Shown here: positions 1 through 11,065 of the stretch, one piece after another
Position numbering within the stretch: the first letter of the stretch is position 1
Layout of the letters: the number at the start of each line of letters is the position of its first letter
Assembly (NCBI GenBank): GCA_025345505.1
Contig: JANVCC010000011.1
Span: forward strand, 3,171,849 to 3,235,848
Origin: Todiramphus chloris collaris
Lineage: Eukaryota; Chordata; Aves; Coraciiformes; Alcedinidae
DNA: 64,000 nucleotides
Reading direction: 5' to 3'
Notes under the pieces: generated by a model
The model's database searches: none
What the model saw: only the letters and a program-made list of their open reading frames with translations
What the model was told of the DNA's origin: nothing
Position numbers and translations under genes: made by a program

Positions 1-16
1 GGAATTCTTCTTGTGT

Positions 17-83
17 ACAGATGACTGAAATGTCTTTTCAGCAAGGATGTAAAGAAGGTGGATTTGTAAACATGGCAAACCTG
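17..83 (+). repeat. Copy A of a 67-bp dispersed direct repeat
   Basis: This segment recurs at 1493-1559 in the same orientation with 8 mismatches over 67 positions and no gaps. Seven of the eight differences are transitions. It starts with 'acagatgactgaaatg' and includes 'cagcaaggatgt' and 'gtaaacatggcaa'. The flanks do not align. I do not recognise a family. It could be part of an old transposable element or a local duplication. The 'tcttttcag' inside it resembles a splice acceptor. Confidence 0.8.
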
Positions 84-185
84 GGCAGATACCCTGAAGC
101 CATTCACAAGGACAGGAGAGCTTGCAGAGGAAGGTATCATTGCAGCTGGTGTTACTGGCAGACTGGAAGTCTTACAGGGAACAAG
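42..185 (+). other. Exon-like block, unconfirmed
   Basis: An acceptor-like 'tgtcttttcag' ends at 41 and a donor-like 'acaag|gtaaag' follows 185. The 144-bp interval is a multiple of three and open in frame 1 (48 codons, cysteine- and basic-rich, no domain recognised). Against coding, the related copy at 1493-1559 differs in the overlapping part mainly at amino-acid-changing positions. That does not look like purifying selection. It could be a noncoding RNA exon or chance. Confidence 0.15.
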
Positions 186-189
186 GTAA

Positions 190-1490
190 AGGACAAGGAT
201 CTGAGTGACACTTTGGGGATTGAAAAGCGAGCAAAGGAAAGACAACAAGAGTTAACAAAAAGCTGGTGATAAACAGAATAATAATAGAATGATAACAGAA
301 GTGTCATGGTTGGAAAAGACTTCTACAATCACTGCATCCAACCATCAACACCTCACCATCCTATTAGATCCACAGTGCTCTAAGCAGGCAAAAGGGAATT
401 CTTTGTGGATTGAGGAGCCCAAACCAACGAAGGATAGAAGAAAGCAGAAAAGGAAAAAAAGAACCCGAATAAAGCAAAGCAGCATAGACCGTAAAACCCA
501 GATGGTGTACTTGGTCACAGGCACTGAAGAGTTCATGAAAGCTGTGAATGTGTAACTGCAGGCAACCACCAGCTCTGACATCTGCATTGCCAGATTCCCA
601 CACTTTTGGAAGATAAATAATTTATTTTGAAGGGAACACTTCAAATAATAGTATAGATATTGCTGTAAATCTTATTCCTCAGCTGTATTTTATCAATTTT
701 ATCTTATGTACCATTTTTCTGTCATATGCCAGACACGACGTTCCTCTGTCCTTTACCTGCTAATGATCACTCCTAAATTCAGTATTTCATAGTCCTCTAA
801 TTCTGCTGTCTTTTAACCCATTTATAAACATCCAGTTCTACAGGCTAGTGCTAATATTTCTGTAATTGTCCCCAGCAGCGCTCAATGCCAATGCAAGGAT
901 GAATAGAGTGAAACAGCCCCACTGTATAGTGAATCTTGAGCACGCTTTCAGTACTCTGCAGCCATCAAACTAAATCACCATTCTTATTTCATATTTTTGG
1001 TGTAGGTAACTCAATACTTCAAGAATTACTATAACAAGAAGAGTGCCATCAAAACATTTTTTGTGTGCGCCTGACCACTTTGCTCCTGAGGGAAGAAAAG
1101 ATATATTTTATTTATTGAAGCTCAGTGGCACAAAATCACAAGCTCAGGTACAACCTGAGTTTAATTATGTGAAATGAGTCTCTCGCAGGCTGGATCTCCT
1201 GTACTGAAACACAGGACAGGTCAGCTCCATTCCTGTTGAAATTTTTGAGAAATAGGGGTGTTGATCAGTCCTGAAAATCAGGTTTTTCTATGTCAAAAGA
1301 TCTTGATCAAACCGGACTCAGGTTCAAATGCAAAACAGAAAAAAAAAGTATAAATTGTGCTTATGAGGCATTTTTAATAGCACTTCCTGACCTAAAATAC
1401 CATTTTCGTACTCCTCATTCACTGCTTATTCCATATGTACATAGTAAATATAGATAAGCAAACCTGAAATGTATCCTAGCTGGTCATATT
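190..1490. other. Noncoding sequence between the two repeat copies
   Basis: This is AT-rich unique DNA with short A-runs (for example near 455 and 1338). I see no coding signal, repeat family or regulatory cluster in it. Confidence 0.6.
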
Positions 1491-1492
1491 TG

Positions 1493-1559
1493 ACAGATGG
1501 CTGAAATGTTTTTTCAGCAAGGATGTGAAGAAGATGGGTCTGTAAACATGGCAAGCATG
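1493..1559 (+). repeat. Copy B of the 67-bp direct repeat, next to a CR1
   Basis: This is the second copy of the segment at 17-83, about 88 % identical. It ends roughly 30 bp before the recognisable 5' edge of the CR1 at 1588. It could belong to the DNA into which the CR1 inserted, or to an unrecognised 5' part of that insertion. The distant copy A has no CR1 next to it, which favours pre-existing DNA. Confidence 0.8.
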
Positions 1560-1587
1560 AACACCATTTTGACCAAACATTTGTGCT

Positions 1588-2236
1588 AATGTGAGTCAGC
1601 AGTGTGCGCAGGCGGCCAAGAAGGCCAATGGCATTCTGGCTTATATTAGAAACACTGTGGCCAGCAGGAATAAGGAGGTGATCGTCCCCCTGTACTTGGC
1701 CCTGGTGAGGCCACACCTTGAATATTGCATTCAGTTCTGGGCCCCTCACTATAAGAAGGACATAGAAGTGCTGGAGCATGTCCAGAAAAGGGCAACGAGG
1801 CTGGTGAAGGGCCTAGACCACAAGTTCTGTGAGGAGCAGGTGAGGAAGCTGGGATCATTGAGACTGGAGAAGAGGAGGCTGAGGGGAGATCTAATTGCTC
1901 TCTACAACTGCCTGAAAAGAGGTTGGAGCAAGGAGGGGGACAACTTCTTCTCCCTGGTGAGGTGTGACAGGACCAGAAGGAATGGATGCAAGCTGTGCCA
2001 GGGGAGGTTTAGGCTGGATATTAGGAAACAATTCTTCACTGGAAGGGCTATCAAACATTGGAATGGTCTGCCCAGGGCAGTGGTGGAGTCATCATCCCTG
2101 GAGGAATTTAAATGGCGTGTGGACCTGGTGCTTAGGGACATGGTTTAGCGGTGAGCTTGCAGTGTTGGGTTGAAAGCTGGACTAGAAGATCTTGACGGTC
2201 TGTCTCTTCCAACCAAGGACATTCTATGATTCTATG
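1588..2236 (+). mobile_element. CR1 LINE, 5'-truncated, with ORF2 C-terminus
   Basis: This is the 3' part of a CR1 non-LTR retrotransposon. A 185-codon frame (1591-2148) encodes the end of the reverse-transcriptase protein. It carries the thumb-region motif LVRPHLEYC at residues 38-46, then [12 protein letters not shown] at 93-100 and HWNGLP at 156-161. The 3' UTR follows and ends in the CR1 tail 'attctatgattctatgg' at 2221-2236. A full-length CR1 is about 4.5 kb, so this copy has lost its endonuclease and most of its RT. The uninterrupted frame suggests it is one of the younger copies here. It is not autonomous. Confidence 0.95.
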
Positions 2237-2239
2237 GTC

Positions 2240-3050
2240 TTATATGTAACCTTCCTTTTTCCGTGCTGATTTCAAAACTGCAAGACTGGCATCAGCTCTA
2301 CTTGAATTTTAGAAAACTTCAGCCCTTGAACATTCCATCTTCTTACCATGTAAATCCATTATAGCATTTGGACTAATCCTTTTGTCAAAAGGATTCCTGG
2401 GAATTCCAAAGGGCAGCTAGTTTTACTGTGTTCTTATTCTAAGCAGTCTCTGAAAACTGGATGTGTGGCTCTTAAGAAAGTAAAATTCACTCAGAGGCAG
2501 CTCCAAATAAAGAATAATCTCCCACATAATCATTTCTGCAAGTCTGCAGGAGGAGGTCTAAGGTTCAGTAGGTGTCCTAGAGCTTACAACCATGCTTCTT
2601 TGTTTCCCTTGCTTGAATAAACATTTGATAAAGGAAAGATGAAGAGAAATGTTAATCCTGAATTTGTATCTCAAGACATGCAGGGGTGAAAGAGAGAGAG
2701 AGAGACAGAGATCCGGCCAGATTTTCTTACAAGGTTAGAAGAAAAATAAATCCAAAGATACTAATCAGGGGAATTATCTCTCCTCTTATCTAAACAGCTA
2801 CTTTAATGCAAAGTCAAGAAATAATTGGCCTTCCAGGAAGACTTATCTTTGCATAGAAACGAAGATATACAGGCCTACTTAGATGAAAAAAAAAAAAAAA
2901 AAAAACCCACAAAACCCAAACAACAGTGAAGAATGGGGACAGCTTCAGAAACATATAGAGTTTAAGGACAAATCATAGAAGGGTCTGAATGGCTTCTGAG
3001 ATTCCTCCAGAGCAATTTACCAGTCAAAAAAGTCTAAACATGAAAGAGGG
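2240..3050. other. Unique noncoding sequence with GA and poly-A runs
   Basis: It contains a short (AG)n run near 2689-2710 and a 20-nt poly-A at 2886-2905. No gene or family-level repeat was seen. Confidence 0.6.
2886..2905 (+). repeat. Poly-A tract (20 nt)
   Basis: This is an uninterrupted A20 followed by C/A-rich sequence ('cccacaaaaccc'). No retrogene body is visible upstream, so I treat it as simple repeat. Confidence 0.85.
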
Positions 3051-3054
3051 CAGC

Positions 3055-3251
3055 ATGAGTCCTCATCTCACCACTGACTGTGACCATCCTTGTAGTCCAC
3101 GGCAAGCTGTTTAACCCACACAAATCTTTCCATCTGTGCAACAGGCTAATGATATTTACCTACTCACGTATTTGGGACTTAAACATTATTATTATTCTTA
3201 AAGTACTTTGAAGATAAATCATGGTATGTGATTGCTAAATATTATTATTTC
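3055..3251 (+). mobile_element. Ancient MIR/CORE-SINE-like fragment
   Basis: It matches the MIR layout in order: 'ccactgactgtgacc', then 'caagctgtttaaccc', then 'ccatctgtgcaacaggctaatgatatttacctac'-type sequence, split here as 'catctgtgcaacagg' and 'aatgatatttacctac'. A 3' part follows with 'aagtactttgaag' and a terminal 'attgctaaatattatta'. In family terms this is the tRNA-derived core, the LINE-related 3' domain and the ATT-rich tail. It is heavily diverged, as expected of amniote-age SINEs. The orientation follows the consensus. Confidence 0.7.
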
Positions 3252-3254
3252 TAA

Positions 3255-6200
3255 AAATGTGACATATTGGTCGAGTTAAAGAAAATAGTATATCTTTATC
3301 TTAAGAAGCTTGTCAGCACATAATGAACTGAAATTGAGATTGCTTAATATTGTTACTGCAGTTTCTAGTCTAAATGTTCTGTATTTATTGTTTGCATTGT
3401 ACTGACGTATATTAAATTAACAAGATTATACTGTGTATGATTGCTCTCCTCTTGAGACCCTTAGGAAATGAGGCTGTCCTAGGGAGCACAGTGTTTAAAT
3501 AAATATTATTTTATGCATTAGTTTATAACCAAGGACTGTTGTTTTCCTGCATCTTTGGATGTGTTTTTAATGTTATCTAATTCCACATTATGTTTAAAGG
3601 AAACTTCATTGTTTTGAACATTAAAAAACAAAAGAGTGGGAATTATATAAAAATGGACTGCAGGAAGCAATCCTGCACTGGGAGCTGAAGGGACTGATTG
3701 TTCTACTTCATCTTTTCTCTCGTGAACATCTATTCTCTGCTGTAACACTCCTACCTTGTATACAATTAATACACACTGGGGAAAACAAGGTTCTCGCTCT
3801 CCAGTGCATTCATAAAAGCATTTCCTCTTATTTTGTTGTCCCTGAAAGAAGTACATGTTAGAAGTCCATCACCCAGTCCAGCTTTAACCAACATGGTGTC
3901 TGGTTCTGCACATCCACTGGCATAATGCTCCTGTTAGTGGGGTGGATGATATTACCAGCATTTTCTGCCATAGTTCTGAACACACATGATTCAGGAGGTA
4001 TCACAGTCCAGGAGCAATGCCTGATGGCTACATATGCAGCCATCCTGTTTTCTAGGCTAGCAGATTTACTTGCATAGATCCGGGTTATTCCTCAACACCC
4101 AGTATCATTGCTGGGGAAAGTTTCCGTTCCAAGTACAGACATAACCAGACTGGAAACACTGGAGAGTGCTGCACAAACATACTGATGGCAGCTGTGGTAA
4201 TTTGAATACAAACAATACTACTTAGGCCCAGACAGAACTAAGTTAAATACAGTTGGAGTCAAATGCTCAGTTTCCTGGCTTATACAACACGGCTTCCACA
4301 TCCCTGAACTGCTCAGTGTGGAATCAATATTCTAAGTGTCGGTGGTTTCCATACACCTTCTGGGGCATATTCCACAGTTTTTTATTCTTGTTGCATAGAA
4401 TTTACTTAACCATATACTCCAAAATGAGTACAACATATGCTCTACTCAAAGAAACGGTTAGAGGAGCTGGTGGTCCTCAGTATTGAAATCTGGAAGCCTT
4501 GCACTTCTGCTCTTCTGTGAACTTAGAACTATGTTTTGCTCTTGTTTTAGAAGCTTTTAAGGCTCCCAATAAATGGGGACCGCATCGACAGTGCTTCCAC
4601 TGCACAAGTCATTCATCTAGAATAAATTCAGCTGTCATTTAAAGCTGAACTAGATTGGACAAAGAAACAGCAATCGAGGCATTTCCATTTGAGGCAGGTA
4701 ATTGCAGAATATGTTAAATTATAGTGATTAGACACTGCTAAAAAGAAGCCCCAAGAAATCTCAAGCAACTTTTGAAAGGGGGAGGAGGGAAGTTTAATTA
4801 AACAGCTGCAGGCCTCTTGCAATTGGTTTGATTTTTCCTTACCCCTCCTTCGTCCCCTTATAAAAAGCAAGCAGGTTAACAGAAGACAAAAAAGCAGATA
4901 AGGGAGAGTAAGTGGATCAAGGGGACCCTTGGGAAATCCTCAAACAATATGTCTGAATGTGGCATTAAATGGTTCATTTGGTGGTAAGTGATTAAATAGG
5001 AGAAGACTTTCTTTGTCATGGAAATTGGTCCTCTCTACTGTTGGACCTATGCTAATGATCTGAAACTCGGAGAAAAGGATGACTGGGTTATAATGGTTTA
5101 TAATACACTACTTCATGTTGGACTATGAGGAACATTTGCATGAATACAGTCATTCAAGGAATCTGAACAGCAGTAGATTTTTGTTTGTCAGGAATTATTC
5201 TCATTGGTGTCAAAAGTTCACAACCTAGAAAATTATGTCTGGCTATACATCACCTTAGAGCAAAATGTGCCATTTTTAGTCACAACACTGACAAAACAAA
5301 GGCCCTTCATGGGATCCTATTTTTCTGAGAAGTCTCCATTTACAAGTGGAATTAAAATTATCCTGGTGATAGGGAAAACTATACTGCAGTCATTGGGGGA
5401 ACTGAAAACCTGTATTTAAACCATTTAAATGCTTTAGAGCCCTAATTTATGTTTTACAATGTAAGCTATGTCAACAGTGACGTTCCTTCAAAGGAAAGCC
5501 TACTTGCTCAGCACATCAGCGAAGAGTTTCAGAGTGATCAGAGGTCCCGTTTCCAAATGCGTTTACTAATTACCTTGACACTACGAGTGACTTTAAATTA
5601 AGATCTCACCACATCACCTCACATGACTTGATACATTCATGCAAAATCTGTGAAGGAGGGTTAAAATGCTTTTAAAATCTCATTGATGCAATGTTTTTAA
5701 AAATACTTTAAACTTTCAAATGAAGAAAAGGCAGTTTCATATGGTTGTATGACCAGAACCTTGGATGGAACCAGAAATAGCAACACATTCAAACCATTAA
5801 AAAGCCGGAAAACATCATTAAAAAGTCATCCCTTTCTGCCTTGGCTTCCTAGATGCCAGTGGAAGAATAACAAATGGTTATGGTTTCATTTTACAGTGTA
5901 GCAAGGAGGATTTGAGAATCCGCAGGGCCTCATCTGCTGTTTCTTAAGCAAACATCTAATGTAATTTTAAATTTCACTTCATCATTGTGATAGCTTCAAG
6001 CAAGGCTCTCCTGCGTGCCAACCTTCCCTCTCAATGGCATACAGTGTTACAGAACTGACAGAAACAGCTCCCTCTACATTATTAGCTCCCCTATGGGTGT
6101 GATTTGTGGCCCAAGGTACACTTGTAGGGACACAGCTCCTCATTCTTCTTCATTTCCCTTTAAGCGTCGCTTTGGAGTTTGTGTGTACAAAGTGCTGAAA

Positions 6201-7025
6201 CGAGTTATTGTCACAGTGGCAAATTATAAGGTTTAATGGGATGCAGGGCTGAGTTTAGAAAGGTATTTAGGGGTGTGAAAGTGCAAGAGGTAAATGAGGA
6301 GATGCATATTTTTGAAAGCATTGGAGATCTATTTTCTAGAAAGCCCTAAGCCCAAGTAAAGCTTCATTTTCAAAAATGGTCCATTCATTTCAGAGTCCAA
6401 GTGTTCCCAAAAGTTACTGTGACTTAGGCTTGTACATCACCTGAGCACTTCTGAAAAGCATACCTTTAGTAAAATGTACACAAGTGTCTGTCCCAGCAAC
6501 GTACCTCTCTTTAAGTGTCAGGAGAGTGAAACTGCTTGCCTGCTAGGCACTTTTTATAAATCCCCTGGGATTTTTGCATTTTTATGTGTGTAAATAAATG
6601 TCATCTCATCCTCTAACGTCCTTTAAAAGCAACATGACTCCTCACACAAGGCCACTGTGTAAGTATTGATTAATCCCTGATAATCAAATTTCCCAGTCGT
6701 TACAGATACAGACTACGTCTGGAGAAACGCCAGCTCAAACGCAGTCTACCAGTCTCAGCAATTTGACCTACAAGTGTTGAAGTGTGGGACACAGACATCT
6801 ATAAGATAATCTGCAAAGATGAGCTCTGCTACTGGAGACACACCTGGCCAGCCTGATGGCTCTCGTCATTGCAATGACCATATTCCTCTTGGTGTTCCAG
6901 GAATTCACAATGAATAAGGCCATAAGCATTAATTGTTGCTCTTGGTGCCCAAGGAGATGTTTCTGGGCACTGAGCTGAAATAGTGGCCACCATGAGGACA
7001 GCATTTCTCTGGTACTGGAATTCCT
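3255..7025. other. Unique AT-rich noncoding sequence
   Basis: I could support no gene or repeat family here. The only notable cluster is at about 4800-4910, with an E-box, CCAAT, pyrimidine-rich DNA, TATA and a donor-like site. It is listed separately. Confidence 0.55.
4801..4910 (+). promoter_or_regulatory. TATA-containing promoter-like cluster
   Basis: In order there is an E-box CAGCTG at 4803-4808, 'aattgg' (CCAAT on the opposite strand) at 4821-4826, C/T-rich 'acccctccttcgtcccc', and TATAAAAAG at 4859-4867. A donor-like GTAAGTGG begins at 4908. The spacing fits a focused plus-strand promoter, but a transcript starting about 30 bp after the TATA would have a very short first exon. No coding sequence follows. 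Confidence 0.2.
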
Positions 7026-7026
7026 A

Positions 7027-7131
7027 ACACAAAAAAAAACCCCAAACAAACAACCAACCAAACAAAAAACTTCCACAAAAAAACCCCAAAAATAAACCCA
7101 AAAAAAACCAAACAAAAAACCCCAAACCCAT
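7027..7131 (+). repeat. A/C-rich low-complexity tract
   Basis: About 100 bp consists almost only of A and C (runs such as 'aaaaaccccaaa' and 'caaacaaacaacc') with very few G or T. It makes spurious open frames on the other strand. Similar shorter tracts lie near 8684, 27308, 30190, 39602 and 63925. Confidence 0.85.
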
Positions 7132-7202
7132 GCCACTCAGTCTTCCTGAGATTTCAATTTCTCTACAGCCACAAGGAACTTGCCAGAAACCTTTTCCCTC
7201 CT

Positions 7203-7263
7203 TAGAATCATAGAATGGTTTCTGTTGGAAGGGACATTAAAGATAATACACTTCCAACCTTAA
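7203..7263 (-). mobile_element. CR1 LINE 3' tail, reversed
   Basis: 'tagaatcatagaatgg' followed by 'gttggaagggac' is the reverse complement of the CR1 terminus, so the element points leftward. Only about 60 bp of the 3' UTR can be recognised before it decays. Confidence 0.85.
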
Positions 7264-10200
7264 CTCAGACTGTAACTGATGGCAGTTTTTTGAACACAGA
7301 ACTCTTGTCTCTACACTAATCTTACTGAAGAGAAAGAAATAAATCCCTGAACACTGAAAATGTAATGTTAAGATTCAACAACCCAGGAAAATCCTTTGCT
7401 TACCACTTGCCAACTACATACTAACTCACTGAGGTAAATGTTTTTCTTCTCTGAATACCCAAACTTTAGGCCTTGTGCATTTTTAAGACTATAGGAATTT
7501 TGCTTTTAACCTAAACATGAATAGAACCAGACCTTCCAGAAAAGCAAGCACAGGATGGATTTTGATGTAGTCATACACAGATCTCAGGTAACAGCAAGTT
7601 TCATAGGTGGGGGCTGCGTTCAGCCTTAGGTGTACTATCCAAATCTTTGCAATTTCCTAGCAACGAAGTTCAAACCCTTCCTAATTCCAAAGCTATGAAA
7701 TAAAGCAAAGAAAACCACTGAATAGGAACTAAGTCTAAATGCTGAATGCTGTTTTCCACATAATGTTGGCAGGCTGTAAGTTACCCCTTTAACTGTGAGA
7801 GGAAGCATTTGGGGCATGGCACGTAGGAACACAAATACCCCAAACTCAGGCAGTGCGATGATAAGTGGGAGCCTATTATGGAGCATTCACGATTCACTAG
7901 CTCAGGCTCCATATGACCGCTGCAGGATACGCATTACAATCTGATCTCAGTGTTTGTCACTTGTCAAAAAATTGAGAACAAAGAGCCAATTAGCTGAGGT
8001 TTGTTTTCTTTTATTTTGCTGGAAATAAAAGCTGAGCTATGATACAAAAAGAATTCCTGGTGTGTGTACGAGGCAGGGAGAGGGGAAAAAAAACCAATAA
8101 ACAAACATTTTTACAAAAACTGAAATCATTGGACTTGCAAAACAAGGACAGCTGGGATGCATAATCAAGAGCATTAGAAAGATTTTATTTTATACAACAG
8201 AAACATTCCTATTCTGGCATTTGCTCTCTCAGTATACAGTACAACCACTAAGTTCTACTGAAAATCTGCAAAGATTTTAAAGGCAGCCTTGCTGCAGTAA
8301 GAGAAAGGCTTTTGAGGCTATGTGAAAGGCAGTGACAGGAATATAGGGGCCAGGTGCTTTTAAACCATTAAGATAAGACTGCTTTGCCTCTGCTAGAGAT
8401 GATGATATTAGACTGCTTTGTGACAATTTAATTAACTGCCCCTCCCCAACCTTGTTTGGAGCAGGTAAAGAGACACTGGAGACACATCGGTAGCATTTGA
8501 GTGCTGCAGCAGTAAAAGACACTGCAGCTGCCTCAGATCATGAAACAGCACTGCCTGTATTTGTAGGTCCTAAGATAAAGCAGGAGCACTTATTTTCTAG
8601 TTTCATCTCCTGGGTAACCCAGTCCACTATGTTTCACTCCACTGAACAGTAAAATAAGAGTTTTAAATATAAATTGGCAAAACAAAACAAAACAAAAAAA
8701 AGCAAAACTATTTCAACCAATTGCAAAGACAGGGGAAATCTGATAGGGTGGAATAGAAATACTGAAATCAGAGTATAAGGAGGACAGAGGCTTCAATACC
8801 CATGTACTACAAATACGACAAGAGATCTTTAAGGAACTGCAATGCAGTGATCAAGATTTTGGCTTCGTGTCTCAGTTAAAGAGAACACCCAATACCATCC
8901 CAGAGTATCAGCTAAGCACTGACTGGTAACAAAAAATGATAGTGCAGGAAGTACCACAACAATTAAAGCAAGATCAGCAAGCATTCCTGGGAGGCTTCGC
9001 ATTCAAGGACTAATCCAGTCCAACATTTGATAGCATCAAAAAGGTAATACACGACTAGTTTATTAGGACAACCTAATGAAACTAAAAACACATATAGTCA
9101 GTGCTGCTTATGGTGAAGGAGGTAGCAATTTGCTAAACACTCTACACAGAGAAAAGCAATTAAAAATTTAAGTTAAATCCAAATCTGGAATCTAGCAATA
9201 ATAACAAATATATTTTTCTATTAATGTTTTGTTTTGTGTAATGAATTGGCCAGTAACTCCTTCTAGGACAATATGACTTTTCCCATTCCTACTGATGGTG
9301 ATGGGATTATGACTGACAATTGCAGTGAGTCTTTTCATTCTTTTTTTAGGCTCTATATTGAATGAGGAAAACCTGCTTTTCCTACTATCACAACTCTTTA
9401 TTTTTCAGTGTGCTGTTCATGAATTACTGAAGCTTATTATGTTTAAATAATAAAATAATGCAAAACAAGAGAGTGATTCTGTACAAACACAGATTAAAGT
9501 TCTTTACCCAATGCCATGCATAGGTCACTCCTAAGGGAGGCTGAGGGGAACAGCCTGTGTGCATAGGGAAAAACACACTTCATGGTTAAGGACAACAGCC
9601 TTTCACACTGCTGCCTTTTAAGTAGTAATGAGAATCAAGCAATGCTGATTTCTAAGAAAAAAAAAAATCCAAATTTGCTTTCGAGCACAAACACAGATAA
9701 TTAAAGTACTTGCTCTAACAGGAAGCTGAATTAGAAAACAACTTTGCACTTTTGAGGATGCACACTGTGTTTCTTGTTATGCCAATTTATTTTAATTAAT
9801 CAGAAAAACATTTGTGTGAGGTATTAGCAATGGTAGTGCTTAGCCTGTCATTTTGCCTCCCCTCTGAATGCCCAGGATGGCAATTCTAAAGCAGAGAACA
9901 TCTGGTGCAAGGAGGAATCTCTCCTGGCACATTGCTAAAAAGGAGCAGAATAAGTTCAGTGGGCCAAATCTTTGTCCTTCCACTCACCTGGAGTAAAGTT
10001 GAGCTGTGCTGGAGTTCATCACTTACTGCACAGAAATATGATTTTACCCTAAACGGAGTGTGAAATGGTGTACATGGAATTGGGGGAGCAGGTTCATGCT
10101 TTCCAGGGAGGCAGATAAAACATCTGACAGACCACATCACCTCCTGATTGGCAACCTGTGACTGGGATTTAATACTGGAGTGTCACATATGGTGGTATCT

Positions 10201-10624
10201 GGCCCAAAATTCCACTGGGAGACAGAAGGAAAGTTGACAGTATGGGGTTATTAGAAGGAGCAAACAAGTTTAGACTGCGCCCAGGTGATAGTCCTGGAAT
10301 ACAAAGGGAAGACAAAGATTTTCTACGATATTTAAAGTCGAAAAGGAACCAGAGGATGTCTCATTCTCCCTTCTTGCTTCCTTACTCCATCTCCCATTTC
10401 TGAAATCAGTACTAAGTTTTATAATATCTGCACAAGCAGTTTCTCCTCTCCAACAGCATCTGGAAAATCAAAAGTACCATCTTCCATGTTCCTCTGCATG
10501 CTTCATTCAAATAATGAGATTAACTGACTTGCCCTCGCAAGCTGTTGTCCCTTACCTTGTCAACTCAACCCAAAGGAGTTGGGTAAAAAAGAGGTTGGCC
10601 CCCAAAAGACATGTCGTTGACATG

Positions 10625-10830
10625 ATTTCTTAAAAATCTTTATTTTTGAATTTTAAAAATGTAATTAAATTTGTTACTAATTCAGTATTTTCATTATTAA
10701 AATTTGTATTAAGATGTATTGTAATAACATATTTTGGATTTTATTCTCTTCAGTTTAAATGTCTGTAGCTGTCCCATATTTAAACCTGTTTAAATAAAAT
10801 GAAGAGAACTGGAAACTTTATTTTACACTT
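10625..10830. other. AT-rich block with an 18-bp inverted repeat
   Basis: The block is very AT-rich. At 10778-10795 the arms ATTTAAAC and GTTTAAAT are separated by CT. It could be a matrix-attachment-type or regulatory region, or only AT-rich spacer. Nothing here decides between these. Confidence 0.3.
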
Positions 10831-11052
10831 CTTTTAGTTAGACTAAAGGTACTGGGTAAAAGGAAAATTGGAGGAGCTGGCTTAGCAAAATAAGTGCCAA
10901 ACATCTCTAGAGAGAGAAAAATCAAATGCAGGATTTGCCCTGAGACATGGAGCAAAAAAAATGATACTAATATCATTGGTAATAGCTCCTAACTGGAACT
11001 GTTTGTCTTAGTTAACACTAACAAGCTGGGGGAAAAAAAGGCGGTTATGACA

Positions 11053-11065
11053 GTTGCATAGCAAC
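11053..11065 (+). promoter_or_regulatory. X-box-like palindrome (RFX-type)
   Basis: GTTGCATAGCAAC has perfect GTTGC/GCAAC half-sites around a 3-nt centre. It differs from the RFX X-box consensus GTNRCC(N0-3)RGYAAC at one position of the left half. The neighbourhood has several CpGs ('ggcgg' on both sides), unusual for this part of the window. Confidence 0.35.

Noticed and set aside
2886-2905. Poly-A as the end of a processed pseudogene
   Set aside because: No gene-like sequence, polyadenylation signal at the right distance or target duplication was seen.
9986-10027. Possible 38-nt minus-strand micro-exon (acceptor TTTCTGTGCAG, donor CCAG|GTGAGTGG)
   Set aside because: Both sites are good, but the exon is tiny, begins TAAGTGATG and has no partner exons. 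Without transcripts it cannot be told from chance.
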